DNA of 64,000 nucleotides from Treponema denticola. GTDB taxonomy: Bacteria > Spirochaetota > Spirochaetia > Treponematales > Treponemataceae. This document shows positions 51,538 through 60,393 of the stretch, in pieces (position 1 is the stretch's first letter; every line of letters begins with the position of its first letter). Below the pieces are notes generated by a model. It ran no database searches. It had not been told where the DNA came from and saw only the letters and a program-made list of their open reading frames with translations. Location of the stretch: positions 1,426,001 through 1,490,000 of the forward strand of contig NZ_CP051302.1 of NCBI RefSeq assembly GCF_024181405.1. Direction: 5' to 3'. Both the position numbers and the translations under genes were made by a program.

Positions 51538-52458
51538 ATGGGAAAGAAAAATACATCTTTAGGCTGTTTTTTTTGGCTTGCTTTTATTTTATTGATAGCC
51601 CTGCTCTTTTTTATCAACAAAGACAATATTGCCCGTGTTTTTGAAAAAACAAATGCAATAAGCATATTCCAAAAAAAAGAACCGCAAGAAGAAAAGCAAA
51701 ATGAAGTAGACCTTGAAGGCATTCAAAATGAAATAGAAAAAATCAGAGCGGCAGAAAAAGATGAAGAAAATTCTTCTGAAGAAAAAGCCGAAGCTGAGCC
51801 GGAAAAACCGGCTGAACAAGTTCAAAAAACGGTCAAAAAAAATTCGGAACCGCAAAAAACTACAGCTGAGGATAAACCTAAAGAAGAAAAAAAGACAAGT
51901 TCTCAAAACTCAAACGAAAAAAAGACAAAAACGGAAACTCAACCCGTCAAAAAAAACTCTGAAAGCAAAAATAAAGATGAATCTAAAAAAGATGTGCCTA
52001 AACTTGAGCAAAAAAACGAAAAAGCATCCGAAAAAAGGAGCTCTAAAATTTATTTGGTTAAAATAGATTCGGACGGTAAATTGGTAAGAAAGCCGATTAT
52101 GAGACAGCTTGAAAAAACGGACTCGCCTTTAACCGATGCCATAAACAGCCTTCTTCAAGGCCCCACAACGGAAGAAGCAAAACAAGGCTTCCGCTCCTTT
52201 ATTCCTCCCGATACAAAACTTTTATCGATTGAGGTAAAAAACGGGGTTGCAGAAGTAAATATAAGCGAAGACTTTCAATTTAACAGATACGGCATAGAGG
52301 CCTATCAAGCCCAGCTTGAACAAATAGTTTTTACGGCATGCGAATTTTCCACGGTAAGTTCCGTTCAGTTTTTAATTAACGGCAAGAAAAAGGAGTACCT
52401 CGGAGCCGAAGGCATATGGATAGGCTCTCCTCTTTCGGTTAATTCGTTTGTAAGATAA
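51538..52458 (+). CDS. membrane-anchored GerMN-domain protein
   Basis: 306 residues from MGKKNTSLG (an ATG at 51526 is also possible; neither has a strong ribosome site). One N-terminal membrane helix (GCFFWLAFILLIALLFFI), a Lys/Glu-rich disordered linker of about 140 residues, then a GerMN domain (KIYLVKIDSDGKLVRKPIMRQLEKTDSPLTDAINSLLQGPTTEEAKQGFRSFIPPDTKLLSIEV-KNGVAEVNISEDF). GerMN domains occur in sporulation and envelope lipoproteins; this organism does not sporulate. A periplasmic peptidoglycan-linked role is an inference. The gene converges on the STAS gene with a shared terminator. Confidence 0.8.
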   Translation: MGKKNTSLGCFFWLAFILLIALLFFINKDNIARVFEKTNAISIFQKKEPQEEKQNEVDLEGIQNEIEKIRAAEKDEENSSEEKAEAEPEKPAEQVQKTVKKNSEPQKTTAEDKPKEEKKTSSQNSNEKKTKTETQPVKKNSESKNKDESKKDVPKLEQKNEKASEKRSSKIYLVKIDSDGKLVRKPIMRQLEKTDSPLTDAINSLLQGPTTEEAKQGFRSFIPPDTKLLSIEVKNGVAEVNISEDFQFNRYGIEAYQAQLEQIVFTACEFSTVSSVQFLINGKKKEYLGAEGIWIGSPLSVNSFVR

Positions 52459-52498
52459 AAATAACTTTAGAAATCTAAAGATAAGCTTGAAAACATCT

Positions 52499-52555
52499 AT
52501 TGCAGTTTATAAGCTTGGTCAGGGAAAACCGCCTATATAAACTGCAATTATTTTT
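52499..52555. terminator. bidirectional terminator
   Basis: A perfect 13-bp stem, ATTGCAGTTTATA (52499-52511) with TATAAACTGCAAT (52536-52548), followed by TATTTTTA. It separates the convergent GerMN and STAS genes. Confidence 0.78.
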
Positions 52556-52569
52556 AATGGGAATAAGAT

Positions 52570-53121
52570 TTAGCCCAAAAATACCTGAGCATTATTATCG
52601 ATGGCCAATATAGTTTTACATTCCGAACATCTAAAACGTCCGGCCTTAGTAGCCTTGAGTTTCTTTGAACATATGGGACAGGCAAATATTTTGGGAAATA
52701 CTTTGGTATTTGCAGTAGTACTTGAACTTTGAAAAAACGACACTGCATCAGACAAAGCATCCTTAATATTAAAAAATTGTGAAAAGCCTAAAAGCTGAAA
52801 TATTTCATATACCTTAGGCTGAATATCCAATAAAACTATATCTCCGCCTCTTGGTTTTACGGTTTTTAAAAAGGCTGTAAATGAACCTATACCTGTGGAT
52901 GAAACGTAATTTAAAGCGGCACAGTTAAATACAATCTGAATAAAACCGCTGTCTATAATTTTTGCAATACGTTTTTGAAAAAACGCAGAGTTATAGGTAT
53001 CAATGTAGCCGTTCAAAAAAACAACTACGCATTTATCAAGTCCATCTACTCTTTGAAGCCGGATCTTCAAGCTGTCATCTTTTTCATCATCAAAGCCGGC
53101 TATAACACTGTTATTGCTCAT
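52570..53121 (-). CDS. STAS-domain anti-sigma antagonist with zinc ribbon
   Basis: 183 residues. A STAS domain (about 20-125) has the usual phospho-acceptor Ser in LNYVSSTGIGSF, after VVVFLNGYIDTYNSAFF. A C-terminal zinc ribbon follows (CPICSKKLKATKAGRFRCSECKTIL, two Cys-x2-Cys pairs). STAS proteins of this type are released or sequestered by Ser phosphorylation in partner-switching systems. The extra zinc ribbon is unusual. No kinase or phosphatase gene is adjacent. GGGAG lies 6 nt upstream. The gene stands alone. Confidence 0.85.
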   Translation of the reverse strand: MSNNSVIAGFDDEKDDSLKIRLQRVDGLDKCVVVFLNGYIDTYNSAFFQKRIAKIIDSGFIQIVFNCAALNYVSSTGIGSFTAFLKTVKPRGGDIVLLDIQPKVYEIFQLLGFSQFFNIKDALSDAVSFFQSSSTTANTKVFPKIFACPICSKKLKATKAGRFRCSECKTILAIDNNAQVFLG

Positions 53122-53366
53122 AATTCTCCCGATTTATTTTCAAAATAAAGAAATAATCCAGTATGTCTAAACTCCATTATACCCTTTATTTTAAAAAAAG
53201 TCAAATATAAAACAAAAAAAAATCTATTTTTCTGTAACTTGTACTTTTAATAATTCAAAAAAATACCATACGAGAACAAAGAATTCCTTTTACAGTTACA
53301 GTATTGGCTAATATTTATAGGCTTGTAGCTTATGTTTGCAAATTTTAAGATTTTTTTTAATTTCTC

Positions 53367-53395
53367 TTGACATAAAGACTGAATGACGGCAATAT
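53367..53395 (+). promoter_or_regulatory. trmJ promoter (leaderless)
   Basis: -35 TTGACA (53367-53372), a 17-nt spacer, -10 CAATAT (53390-53395). The ATG is 6 nt later with no Shine-Dalgarno. The -10 is a poor match (3 of 6), but the -35 is perfect. Confidence 0.55.
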
Positions 53396-53401
53396 ACAAA
53401 A

Positions 53402-54157
53402 ATGAACTTTGAAAAAACAATTATTCTTTGCCGGCCGGAAACAAGTGCAAACATAGGAGCCGTATGCAGAGTTATGGCAAATACGGGCTTTAGCGATTTA
53501 AGAATTACGGGAGACAAGAAGGATTACGATGAAACGGAAGTCTTAAAACTGGCCCTTCACGCCTCCCATGTGTGGAAAAATGCCCATTTTTATCCTCCTA
53601 CCATTGAAGGCCTAAAAGAAGCGGCAGCGGATTGTTCAACCTTAATAGGAACCAGCAGACGAACAGGCCATAAACGCAAAGATTTAGGAATAAGCCCTGA
53701 AGACCTCTGTCTTGATTTAAAAAAATTCTACGGAGGCAGATTAGGCCTCCTTTTTGGCAATGAACGCACCGGTCTTATAGATGAAGAGCTTAATATATGC
53801 TCTTTTTCGGTTAATATTCCTGCTGAAGAAGACTTCGGCTCATATAATCTTTCCCATGCCGTGCTTATTCTTTGTTACTCCCTTTATATAGCGGAAAAAA
53901 ATAATCCGCTGACAGAAAAGGATAATCCAAGCATAGAAAAAAACATTTACTTACAAAAGGCTTCAATGAAAATGATTCAAGAAAACTCGGAACAGATATG
54001 CAACTACCTTTCGGGCTTAGGACTATTTAAAAAAGGAGGGAAAAAAATAAACGAGACATTTTTTATTGAACTTTTATCCTCCGCAGGAGCTTCGGAATTC
54101 GATATAATGCATTTAACTGAAATTTTTAAGAAACTTTTTTTTATGTATAGTTGTTAA
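53402..54157 (+). CDS. trmJ: TrmJ-type tRNA/rRNA 2'-O-methyltransferase
   Basis: 251 residues of the SpoU/TrmH (SPOUT) superfamily, TrmJ group: ILCRPETSANIGAVCRVMANTGFSDLRI at the N terminus (motif 1 Asn and Arg), LGLLFGNERTGLIDEELNICSFSVNIPAEEDFGSYNLSHAVLILCYSLYIA (motifs 2 and 3 forming the SAM knot). A C-terminal helical extension contacts the tRNA in TrmJ. The probable target is ribose at tRNA position 32. pyrH follows 32 nt after the stop. Confidence 0.88.
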   Translation: MNFEKTIILCRPETSANIGAVCRVMANTGFSDLRITGDKKDYDETEVLKLALHASHVWKNAHFYPPTIEGLKEAAADCSTLIGTSRRTGHKRKDLGISPEDLCLDLKKFYGGRLGLLFGNERTGLIDEELNICSFSVNIPAEEDFGSYNLSHAVLILCYSLYIAEKNNPLTEKDNPSIEKNIYLQKASMKMIQENSEQICNYLSGLGLFKKGGKKINETFFIELLSSAGASEFDIMHLTEIFKKLFFMYSC

Positions 54158-54189
54158 TACACTGATAATTATCCTTGAGGAGGGATAGT

Positions 54190-54885
54190 ATGGTAACTGT
54201 TTTGTCGGTAGGAGGCTCTATAGTAGCCCCGGATAAACCGGATTTCGATTTTTTAGATAAATTTTCAAAAACTATCAGAAGTTGGCTTTCGCAAGATTCA
54301 TCGCGAAAAATTATTATGGTAATCGGGGGCGGAGCTCCTGCCAGAGATTATCAAAACGCATACAGGACAGTTTGTGACCTAAGAAAGGCCTCTGCCAAAA
54401 ATGATGAAGCGGATTGGATAGGAATAATGGCAACAAGGCTCAATGCCCAGCTTGTAAAGGCTGTTTTTGAAGATCTTTGCCCGAATCCTGTAGTTTACGA
54501 CCCGACAGCAGTAGATATGTTCGGCGGGCAAATACTGGTTGCAGCAGGCTGGAAACCCGGCTTTTCTACGGATAATGATGCCGTAGTCCTTGCAGAAAGA
54601 TTTTCGGGAAATTTGGTAGTAAATCTTTCAAACATTGCCAAAGTCTATACAGATGATCCTAAAAAGAATCCTGAAGCTAAACCCATCGATTCTATTTCTT
54701 GGGAAGATTTTATAAAAATAGTCGGAACGGAATGGGTTCCCGGAAAAAACACGCCCTTTGACCCCATAGCCAGCCAAAGAGCTCAAAAAGCAGGCATAAG
54801 GGTAATATGCGCTGCCGGAAAGGATATTGAGAATTTGGAAAATATTCTCAACGGTAAAGATTTTAAAGGAACGGTAATCGGCTAA
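54190..54885 (+). CDS. pyrH: UMP kinase, archaeal type
   Basis: Phosphorylates UMP to UDP. 231 residues of the amino-acid kinase family: [33 protein letters not shown], and the uridylate site region [39 protein letters not shown]. The short N terminus and these motifs match archaeal UMP kinases rather than the usual bacterial PyrH (which begins with a longer KRILLKLSGEAL type). The ATG at 54190 has AGGAGG 7 nt upstream; an in-frame TTG at 54175 is rejected. The stop overlaps the next ATG (TAATG). Confidence 0.9.
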   Translation: MVTVLSVGGSIVAPDKPDFDFLDKFSKTIRSWLSQDSSRKIIMVIGGGAPARDYQNAYRTVCDLRKASAKNDEADWIGIMATRLNAQLVKAVFEDLCPNPVVYDPTAVDMFGGQILVAAGWKPGFSTDNDAVVLAERFSGNLVVNLSNIAKVYTDDPKKNPEAKPIDSISWEDFIKIVGTEWVPGKNTPFDPIASQRAQKAGIRVICAAGKDIENLENILNGKDFKGTVIG

Positions 54886-55403
54886 TGGAAAATTATTACA
54901 ATATACTTAATGTTTCGAATAATGCTGATGAAGACCAAATTAAACAGGCATATAGGGCCTTGGCTATGAAGTATCATCCCGACAAAAACCCGGATAGCAA
55001 GACAGCCGAAGAAAAATTTAAGCGTATAAGTGAGGCTTATTCCGTGCTCTCAGACCCTCAAAAAAGAAGAGACTACGATCTCAGTATGTCAAGCCCCTTT
55101 AGCTCCTCTGCGAAAACCTATACTTACGGTCAAGACACAAATCCCTTTGGAGACGACATTTTCAGCTCTAATTGGTGGAAAAATTGGAGAAACGTCCGAA
55201 ATGAAAATGCAAAGAAAAGAGAGAAGATTAGCAGAAGTGAGGCCTTCAGGATACTTATACGCGGCATAATACTGACCATAGTAGGTCTACTGCTGTTTAA
55301 GAGTATTATCTTTTTAGGAATTTTTGGGCTTCTATTAGCCTTATCCCTTGTTACAGAGGGTGTCCTCCGAATACGGAAAGGCTATATGGCGATTTTCGAT
55401 TAG
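54885..55403 (+). CDS. membrane J-domain protein
   Basis: 172 residues. The N-terminal J domain (residues 1-65) has HPD in [38 protein letters not shown], so it should stimulate a DnaK ATPase. There is no Gly/Phe region, zinc fingers or substrate-binding domain. The C-terminal part has hydrophobic segments ([32 protein letters not shown]) that anchor it to the membrane. It overlaps pyrH by one base. It would recruit Hsp70 to the membrane; its client is unknown. Confidence 0.88.
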   Translation: MENYYNILNVSNNADEDQIKQAYRALAMKYHPDKNPDSKTAEEKFKRISEAYSVLSDPQKRRDYDLSMSSPFSSSAKTYTYGQDTNPFGDDIFSSNWWKNWRNVRNENAKKREKISRSEAFRILIRGIILTIVGLLLFKSIIFLGIFGLLLALSLVTEGVLRIRKGYMAIFD

Positions 55404-55406
55404 AGC

Positions 55407-55625
55407 TTATCTTTCTCTGAAGATAATTCGGCCTCTCGTCAAGTCATAGGGGGATAGGGCAACTTTTACCGTATCTCCCGGTACAATTTTAATATAATGC
55501 TTCCGCATCTTTCCGGATAAATGAGCCAAAATAACATGACCGTTTTTTAACTCAACCCTAAACATAGTATTGGGAAGAGACTCCTTAACAATACCTTCAA
55601 CTTCAATTGCTTCTTCCTTAGCCAC
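55407..55625 (-). CDS. infA: translation initiation factor IF-1
   Basis: 72 residues, full-length OB fold: [70 protein letters not shown], matching the family throughout. The start is GTG, with GGAGGT about 4 nt upstream. It stands outside the ribosomal protein cluster, as in many bacteria. It is divergent from the DksA-like gene and converges with the J-domain gene (3 nt apart). Confidence 0.96.
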   Translation of the reverse strand: MAKEEAIEVEGIVKESLPNTMFRVELKNGHVILAHLSGKMRKHYIKIVPGDTVKVALSPYDLTRGRIIFRER

Positions 55626-55663
55626 AGGACCTCCAAAAAAATGAATAAATTCAAGAAAAACGT

Positions 55664-55692
55664 TTGCTTTTTGCTTGATTTAGTCGTATAAT
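55664..55692 (+). promoter_or_regulatory. promoter of the DksA/TraR-type gene
   Basis: -35 TTGCTT (55664-55669), a 17-nt spacer, perfect -10 TATAAT (55687-55692). AGGAG is at 55722-55726; the leader is about 35 nt. Confidence 0.75.
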
Positions 55693-55732
55693 TCTAAAGT
55701 CTATTAAAAAAATTGTCAACTAGGAGATGTGT

Positions 55733-56092
55733 ATGAAAAAGAAGTTTATTGAGGAAATGAAAGAATATTTGCTAAAAGAGAGGGAAGAAATACTCTCTTC
55801 ATTGAAGAAAAACGATGAGGAGTATGCAGAAACCTTAGCAAACAGCATTCCCAAAGACTTTGCAGATCTGGCATCATATAGTACCGATAGAGACATGCTC
55901 GAATTTATCGGAGAAAATAATGTAAAAAAGCTGCAAAAGATTGATTCTGCATTGGAAAGGATAAGAGAGGGAAAGTACGGAAGATGTATTACCTGCAAAG
56001 AGCAGATACCCGAAGACAGATTAAAGGCCCTGCCCTATGCTTTAAAATGTATCCACTGCCAGGCAAAATCGGAAAAAAAGATGCATCCTTAA
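55733..56092 (+). CDS. DksA/TraR-type zinc-finger transcription factor
   Basis: 119 residues: an N-terminal coiled coil (FIEEMKEYLLKEREEILSSLKKNDEEYAE), then a C4 zinc finger CITCKEQIPEDRLKALPYALKCIHC. DksA proteins insert the coiled coil into the RNA polymerase secondary channel and work with ppGpp. The coil-tip DxxDxA signature is not clear (DFADLASY is the nearest), so it may be a TraR/YocK-type variant. The ATG at 55733 is chosen over 55727 because AGGAG is 6 nt upstream of it. Confidence 0.86.
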   Translation: MKKKFIEEMKEYLLKEREEILSSLKKNDEEYAETLANSIPKDFADLASYSTDRDMLEFIGENNVKKLQKIDSALERIREGKYGRCITCKEQIPEDRLKALPYALKCIHCQAKSEKKMHP

Positions 56093-56121
56093 AAAACACA
56101 AAAACAAACTGTGAGCATCTA

Positions 56122-56160
56122 AAAAGGCCTTGAGCTTAACGCTTCAAGGCCTTTTAATTT
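56122..56160. terminator. bidirectional terminator
   Basis: A perfect 12-bp stem, AAAAGGCCTTGA (56122-56133) with TCAAGGCCTTTT (56144-56155), with a T run on one side and an A run on the other. It serves the DksA-like gene and ffh. Confidence 0.88.
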
Positions 56161-56172
56161 TAATACGGAAAA

Positions 56173-57504
56173 TTATCCGAAGAGTCCGCCGGACATCATT
56201 TTAGCTTGCAGCCCCTTGTTTTTTGACACCTTCCTCATCATTTGACGGGTCTTTTCAAATTGCTTTAAAAGCTTATTTACATCGCCTACAGAGGTTCCTG
56301 AGCCCTTTGCGATGCGTTTACGGCGGGGCGGTCCGATAATGCGGAAATTATCTCTTTCCTTTAAGGTCATCGACTGGATTATGGCTTTTTGGCGTTTTAA
56401 AAGCGAGAGGTCAAGCTTATCCTTATCTATTTGACCTGAAAGCCCGGGAATCATATCGAGCATTGACTCTAAGGGCCCCATCTTTTCGGCCTGCTCCAAC
56501 TGCATGAGCATATCGGCAAGGCTGAAACTTTCGCTTTGCATCTTTTTTTGAAGCTTTTCCGCCTCTTCTTCATCATAAAGAGCTTGGGCCTTTTCTACAA
56601 GAGAAACAATATCTCCCATGCCCAAGATACGGCTTGCAATGCGGTCGGGATAAAAGGGCTCAAGGTCTTCGAGCTTTTCGCCTGTTCCTATATAAAAAAT
56701 AGGCTTACCGGTTATGGTCTTTAAGGAAAGGGCCGCACCGCCTCTGGTGTCGGAATCGAATTTTGTAAGGATTAAGCCTGAAAGCCCTACCTGCTCGTCA
56801 AATTCCTTTGCAACATCAACGGCACTTTGACCCGTCATTGAATCTGCAACAAGAATGGTTTCCATAGGTTTTACGGCAGATTTAATATTGACGATTTCCT
56901 TCATCATGTCTTCATCGATTTGGAGACGTCCCGCCGTATCGACTATTACCGTGTCATAAAAGTTCTTTTTTGCAAAGGCCAAAGCATTTTTAGCTACTTT
57001 TACCGCATCTTTCGTTTCTTCTTTGTAAACGGGCACGCTGATGTTTCCGCCTAAAACGGAAAGCTGCTCTACGGCGGCAGGGCGGACAAGGTCGCAGGCA
57101 ACCAGCAAGGGCTTTCTTCCTTCGTTTTTAAGCTTTAAGGCTAACTTTGCGGCACTGGTAGTCTTTCCCGAGCCTTGGAGACCTAAAAAGAGGATTACAG
57201 ATTGGGTGTCAGGCCCCCTTAGATCGAGGGCTTTTTTTTCGTCCCCTAAAAAGGAGGTCATCTTATCGTATACAATCTTTGTAAACTGCTGCCCGGGATC
57301 GACGGATTTTAAAACTCTTTCTCCCTTGGCTTCTTCTGCCGTAGCATTTATAAAACGGCGTACAACACGCAAGTTTACGTCGGCATCCAAAAGGGCCGTT
57401 TTTATTTCTTCGATTGTATCTTCAATATTTTTTTCGGTAATTTTGGACTTACCGCTCAAAGAGCGTATTATCCCGCTGAATTTTTCGGTAATATTTTCGA
57501 GCAT
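56173..57504 (-). CDS. ffh: signal recognition particle protein Ffh
   Basis: 443 residues. N domain, G domain (GLQGSGKTT, CDLVRPAAVEQL, VDTAGRLQID, TKFDSDTRGGAALS) and a Met-rich M domain that binds 4.5S RNA and signal sequences (ADMLMQLEQAEKMGPLESMLDMIPG; GPPRRKRIAKGSGTSVGDVNKLLKQFEKTRQMMRK). It pairs with FtsY encoded at 9.7-10.5 kb. The ATG overlaps the gpsA stop by one base (TAATG). Confidence 0.97.
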   Translation of the reverse strand: MLENITEKFSGIIRSLSGKSKITEKNIEDTIEEIKTALLDADVNLRVVRRFINATAEEAKGERVLKSVDPGQQFTKIVYDKMTSFLGDEKKALDLRGPDTQSVILFLGLQGSGKTTSAAKLALKLKNEGRKPLLVACDLVRPAAVEQLSVLGGNISVPVYKEETKDAVKVAKNALAFAKKNFYDTVIVDTAGRLQIDEDMMKEIVNIKSAVKPMETILVADSMTGQSAVDVAKEFDEQVGLSGLILTKFDSDTRGGAALSLKTITGKPIFYIGTGEKLEDLEPFYPDRIASRILGMGDIVSLVEKAQALYDEEEAEKLQKKMQSESFSLADMLMQLEQAEKMGPLESMLDMIPGLSGQIDKDKLDLSLLKRQKAIIQSMTLKERDNFRIIGPPRRKRIAKGSGTSVGDVNKLLKQFEKTRQMMRKVSKNKGLQAKMMSGGLFG

Positions 57505-58577
57505 TACTTTGTATCTCCCTGTAATAAGTTTTCTATCAAGTCAAGAGGTTTTAATTCCTTATTTAAGATTTTATAAAGACCGGAACAGATAGGCAGCTTT
57601 AAATTACGCTTTTCTGCAAGAATGTTCAGGTATTTACAGGCTACAACGCCTTCCGGCAAGTAGCCTATCTTATCGATATTTTTAATAAGATCATCCAAAT
57701 TTTCAAAAGAAAGGAGAATCTTTTTTGTGATAATCTCGTTACCGAAGCGGCGGTTTCTTCCGTACTTACTTCGGCAGGTTACGTCAAGGTCGCCTACTCC
57801 GGAAATCGATGTAAAGGTTTCGGGATGAGTCGCTCCCATAGCCCTGCCTATAGCCTGAATCTCGTTTAAGCCGGCAGCCAAAAGGAGGGATTCGGTATTG
57901 TCGCCGAAAATATCGGAGGTTACGGTTAAAGCATCCAAGACACCGAAAGCGACGGCTATAACGTTTTTTGCGGCCGCACAAACCTGCACTCCGATTATAT
58001 CCAAGCTGGAATAAACAAGCAAACTCCTCGATTTTAAAATTTCTCTACAGCGGATAGAACACATGGGATTTTGAGATGCAGCTATAAGACCGGTCAGCTT
58101 ACCTTCGGCCACCTCCTCCCCGTGGCTGGGCCCTGCTACATAAACCAAGTGATTTTTATAAAAATCGGGCAGCATTTTTTCCAAAACGTCTATTATAAAC
58201 TGAGGCTCTCCGTTTTCATCGGGAATAAAACCCTTTGTCAGCACCGCCATTGTAGGATAAGGCATTTTGCCGTCATCATGGCTAAAAGGAGCAAATTTAA
58301 GAAGTTCTTCAACTGCTGAGGTTAAATAGAGCGAAGGGCTTGCTAAAAATATAAAAGAAGAATCCTTACACACCTCTTCCATATCCGTAGAAGCGGAGAC
58401 GGTTTTAGGCAATTTATGCTTAGGTAAATATTTTACATTTATATGTTCATTATTTATCGAATCGGCAACGCCTGCAGTATGGCTCCAAAGCACAACCCTG
58501 TGTCCGTTTTTTCCTAGAGAACAGGCCACGGCCGTTCCCCAAGAGCCTGCTCCGATAATGGCAATCTTATCGTTCAC
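57504..58577 (-). CDS. gpsA: glycerol-3-phosphate dehydrogenase [NAD(P)+]
   Basis: Reduces dihydroxyacetone phosphate to sn-glycerol-3-phosphate for phospholipid synthesis. 357 residues with Rossmann motif GAGSWGTAVACSLGKNGH, VAGPSHGEEVAEGKLTGL and the catalytic Lys in VCAAAKNVIAVAFGVLDAL. The substrate-site segment GLNEIQAIGRAMGATHPETFTSISGVGDLDVTC..SKYGRNRRFG is also clear. The GTG start has AGGAG 6-7 nt upstream. It is co-transcribed with ffh. The length and all key residues are normal. Confidence 0.95.
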   Translation of the reverse strand: MNDKIAIIGAGSWGTAVACSLGKNGHRVVLWSHTAGVADSINNEHINVKYLPKHKLPKTVSASTDMEEVCKDSSFIFLASPSLYLTSAVEELLKFAPFSHDDGKMPYPTMAVLTKGFIPDENGEPQFIIDVLEKMLPDFYKNHLVYVAGPSHGEEVAEGKLTGLIAASQNPMCSIRCREILKSRSLLVYSSLDIIGVQVCAAAKNVIAVAFGVLDALTVTSDIFGDNTESLLLAAGLNEIQAIGRAMGATHPETFTSISGVGDLDVTCRSKYGRNRRFGNEIITKKILLSFENLDDLIKNIDKIGYLPEGVVACKYLNILAEKRNLKLPICSGLYKILNKELKPLDLIENLLQGDTK

Positions 58578-58652
58578 AAATTTCTCCTAACCTATACTCT
58601 ATCATTTTTCGATAAAAGTTTCAATAATGAAAAAGCAAGCTTTTTTCCGTTC

Positions 58653-58681
58653 TTTACAATTTACGAATACTGTGATATATT
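58653..58681 (+). promoter_or_regulatory. promoter of the amino-acid binding protein genes (leaderless)
   Basis: -35 TTTACA (58653-58658), a 17-nt spacer, -10 TATATT (58676-58681), then six bases and the ATG. No Shine-Dalgarno is present between -10 and ATG. Confidence 0.7.
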
Positions 58682-58687
58682 GATTTT

Positions 58688-59521
58688 ATGCGTAATAAAT
58701 TAAACTCAATGGCTGTTTTTTTTGCGGTAATGTTGCTGTTCAGCTTGATATCCTCATGCAAAAAGAATGAAATCAATGAAATATCTTCGGATGATGTTTC
58801 ATTGGCCGAGGTTCTTGTAAGATCTAAAATCATTGTAGGGGTAAATGCATATAATCCGCCCATATGTTTTTATAATAACAAAGATGAAATAATAGGCTTT
58901 GATATCGATGTCTTCGAAGAAATAGCAGATATAATGAATATTGAGGCGGAATTCCGCCCCATAGTTCCCACAGAAGTAAACGAGCTGATAAATACGGGCG
59001 CCATAGACTGTATTGCATCAGGATTCTCTTATTCGGATGAGAGAAACAAAAACTATGAACTTTCACAAGCTTATTTACGCAATGCCGTAGTTATTTTAAC
59101 TCTGAGATCAAGGAATATTAAAACTATGGAAGACCTAAAGGGTAAGAAGATAGGGGGACAAAAAGGAAGTTTAGGGCCGGAATTGATTAAAAATAATCCC
59201 GATATTATGAGTCAAATCCATTCACTAAATGACTCATATGATAATATTCCTCAAATTTTGGAAGACTTAAAAATATTTGGAGTAGATGCCTGTGTCGGAG
59301 ATATTTCGGCAATAATAGAATACTTGAGTAAGGAGCCGAATGTGTACAGCCTTGTTGAACAGGCTATAGCCTTAGACTACTATGTATATGCATTTAAAAA
59401 AGGAAATAAGGCTTTAAAAGCGGAAATCGAAAGAGTTTTATACATCTTAGAAAAAAAAGGCGTTCTTGAAAAGATTTCAAGGAAATGGTTCGGTAAAGAT
59501 TTACTGATTTTTGGAAAGTAA
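58688..59521 (+). CDS. amino-acid-type ABC substrate-binding lipoprotein
   Basis: 277 residues with lipobox SLISSC. Family-3 solute-binding protein: LVRSKIIVGVNAYNPPICFYNNKDEIIGFDIDVFEEIADIMN, TGAIDCIASGFSYSDERNKNYELSQAYL, then the hinge and KISRKWFGKDL at the end. The ligand Arg usually found after the first hinge (R in pattern DER) is present in SDERNKNY. No permease or ATPase gene follows; instead a paralogue comes 15 nt downstream. Amino-acid uptake or sensing is likely. Confidence 0.88.
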   Translation: MRNKLNSMAVFFAVMLLFSLISSCKKNEINEISSDDVSLAEVLVRSKIIVGVNAYNPPICFYNNKDEIIGFDIDVFEEIADIMNIEAEFRPIVPTEVNELINTGAIDCIASGFSYSDERNKNYELSQAYLRNAVVILTLRSRNIKTMEDLKGKKIGGQKGSLGPELIKNNPDIMSQIHSLNDSYDNIPQILEDLKIFGVDACVGDISAIIEYLSKEPNVYSLVEQAIALDYYVYAFKKGNKALKAEIERVLYILEKKGVLEKISRKWFGKDLLIFGK

Positions 59522-59536
59522 AAAGGAAAATTTATC

Positions 59537-60376
59537 ATGAAAAAAAATTACAATCATATTTTTAAACTTAGCTTTATCTTTTTATTTACGGTATTAGCTA
59601 TGGCATCTTGTAAACCAAGGGCTGTCCGTATCCAAAAAAAAGAAAACGATATTTCTCTTGCAAAAATTTTTGTAAAAAAAGAATTTGTAATAGGTATAAA
59701 AGATGACCATCCTCCTTTTTCCTTTCTAAATCTTTTTACTACAAAAATGGAGGGCTATGACATTGAAGTCGCTCAAGAGCTGTGCAATCGAATGAAAATA
59801 AAGCCGATTTTTAAAGTCATTAAGTGGAGCGAAAGAGATAAACTGCTTAACAGCGGAGAAATTGACTGTATATGGAGTGCCTTTTCATACAGTAAAAGGC
59901 GTGATAAAGCTTATTCTCTTACCTCACCTTATATAAAGAGTGCCATAGTATTGATTGTAAAGGATAAGTCGCCTTACTATTCTATTAAAGACATAAGGGA
60001 AAAGAAAATGGGTATTACCTCCTCGTCATTTATACACGAAAGCCTTAAAAAAGCCGAATCTACTCACGGAATATTTACAAATACGGTTATATTTCAGAGT
60101 GCTCAAGAAGCCATAAACGCTCTTGAAAAAGGTGAAGTAGAGTGTGTAGTATACGATCTTCTTTCAATTAACAGCTTAATACAAACAAGAAAAGGCTCTT
60201 ACCGAGTGCTGGATGAAGCTATAGCTTATGAAGAATATGTTATAGCCTTTCGAAAAAAAGACCTTGCCCTGAAGAACGCAGTAGAATCGACTTTAGAAGA
60301 GATGGCTAAAACCGATTTTTTAGAAAAAACGAGTAAAAAATGGTTCGGTGCAAATGTGTCCATTATAGGCCGTTAA
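59537..60376 (+). CDS. amino-acid-type ABC substrate-binding lipoprotein, paralogue
   Basis: 279 residues with lipobox AMASC. It follows the same plan as its neighbour: FVKKEFVIGIKDDHPPFSFLNLFTTKMEGYDIEVAQELCNRMK, SGEIDCIWSAFSYSKRRDKAYSLTSPYI, KTSKKWFGANVSIIGR. The shared tail (KWFGxxxxIxG) and spacing show tandem duplication followed by strong divergence, so the two probably bind different ligands. AAGGAAAA precedes the ATG. Neither gene is linked to a transporter. Confidence 0.88.
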   Translation: MKKNYNHIFKLSFIFLFTVLAMASCKPRAVRIQKKENDISLAKIFVKKEFVIGIKDDHPPFSFLNLFTTKMEGYDIEVAQELCNRMKIKPIFKVIKWSERDKLLNSGEIDCIWSAFSYSKRRDKAYSLTSPYIKSAIVLIVKDKSPYYSIKDIREKKMGITSSSFIHESLKKAESTHGIFTNTVIFQSAQEAINALEKGEVECVVYDLLSINSLIQTRKGSYRVLDEAIAYEEYVIAFRKKDLALKNAVESTLEEMAKTDFLEKTSKKWFGANVSIIGR

Positions 60377-60393
60377 ACCTGCAGCGAATAACT

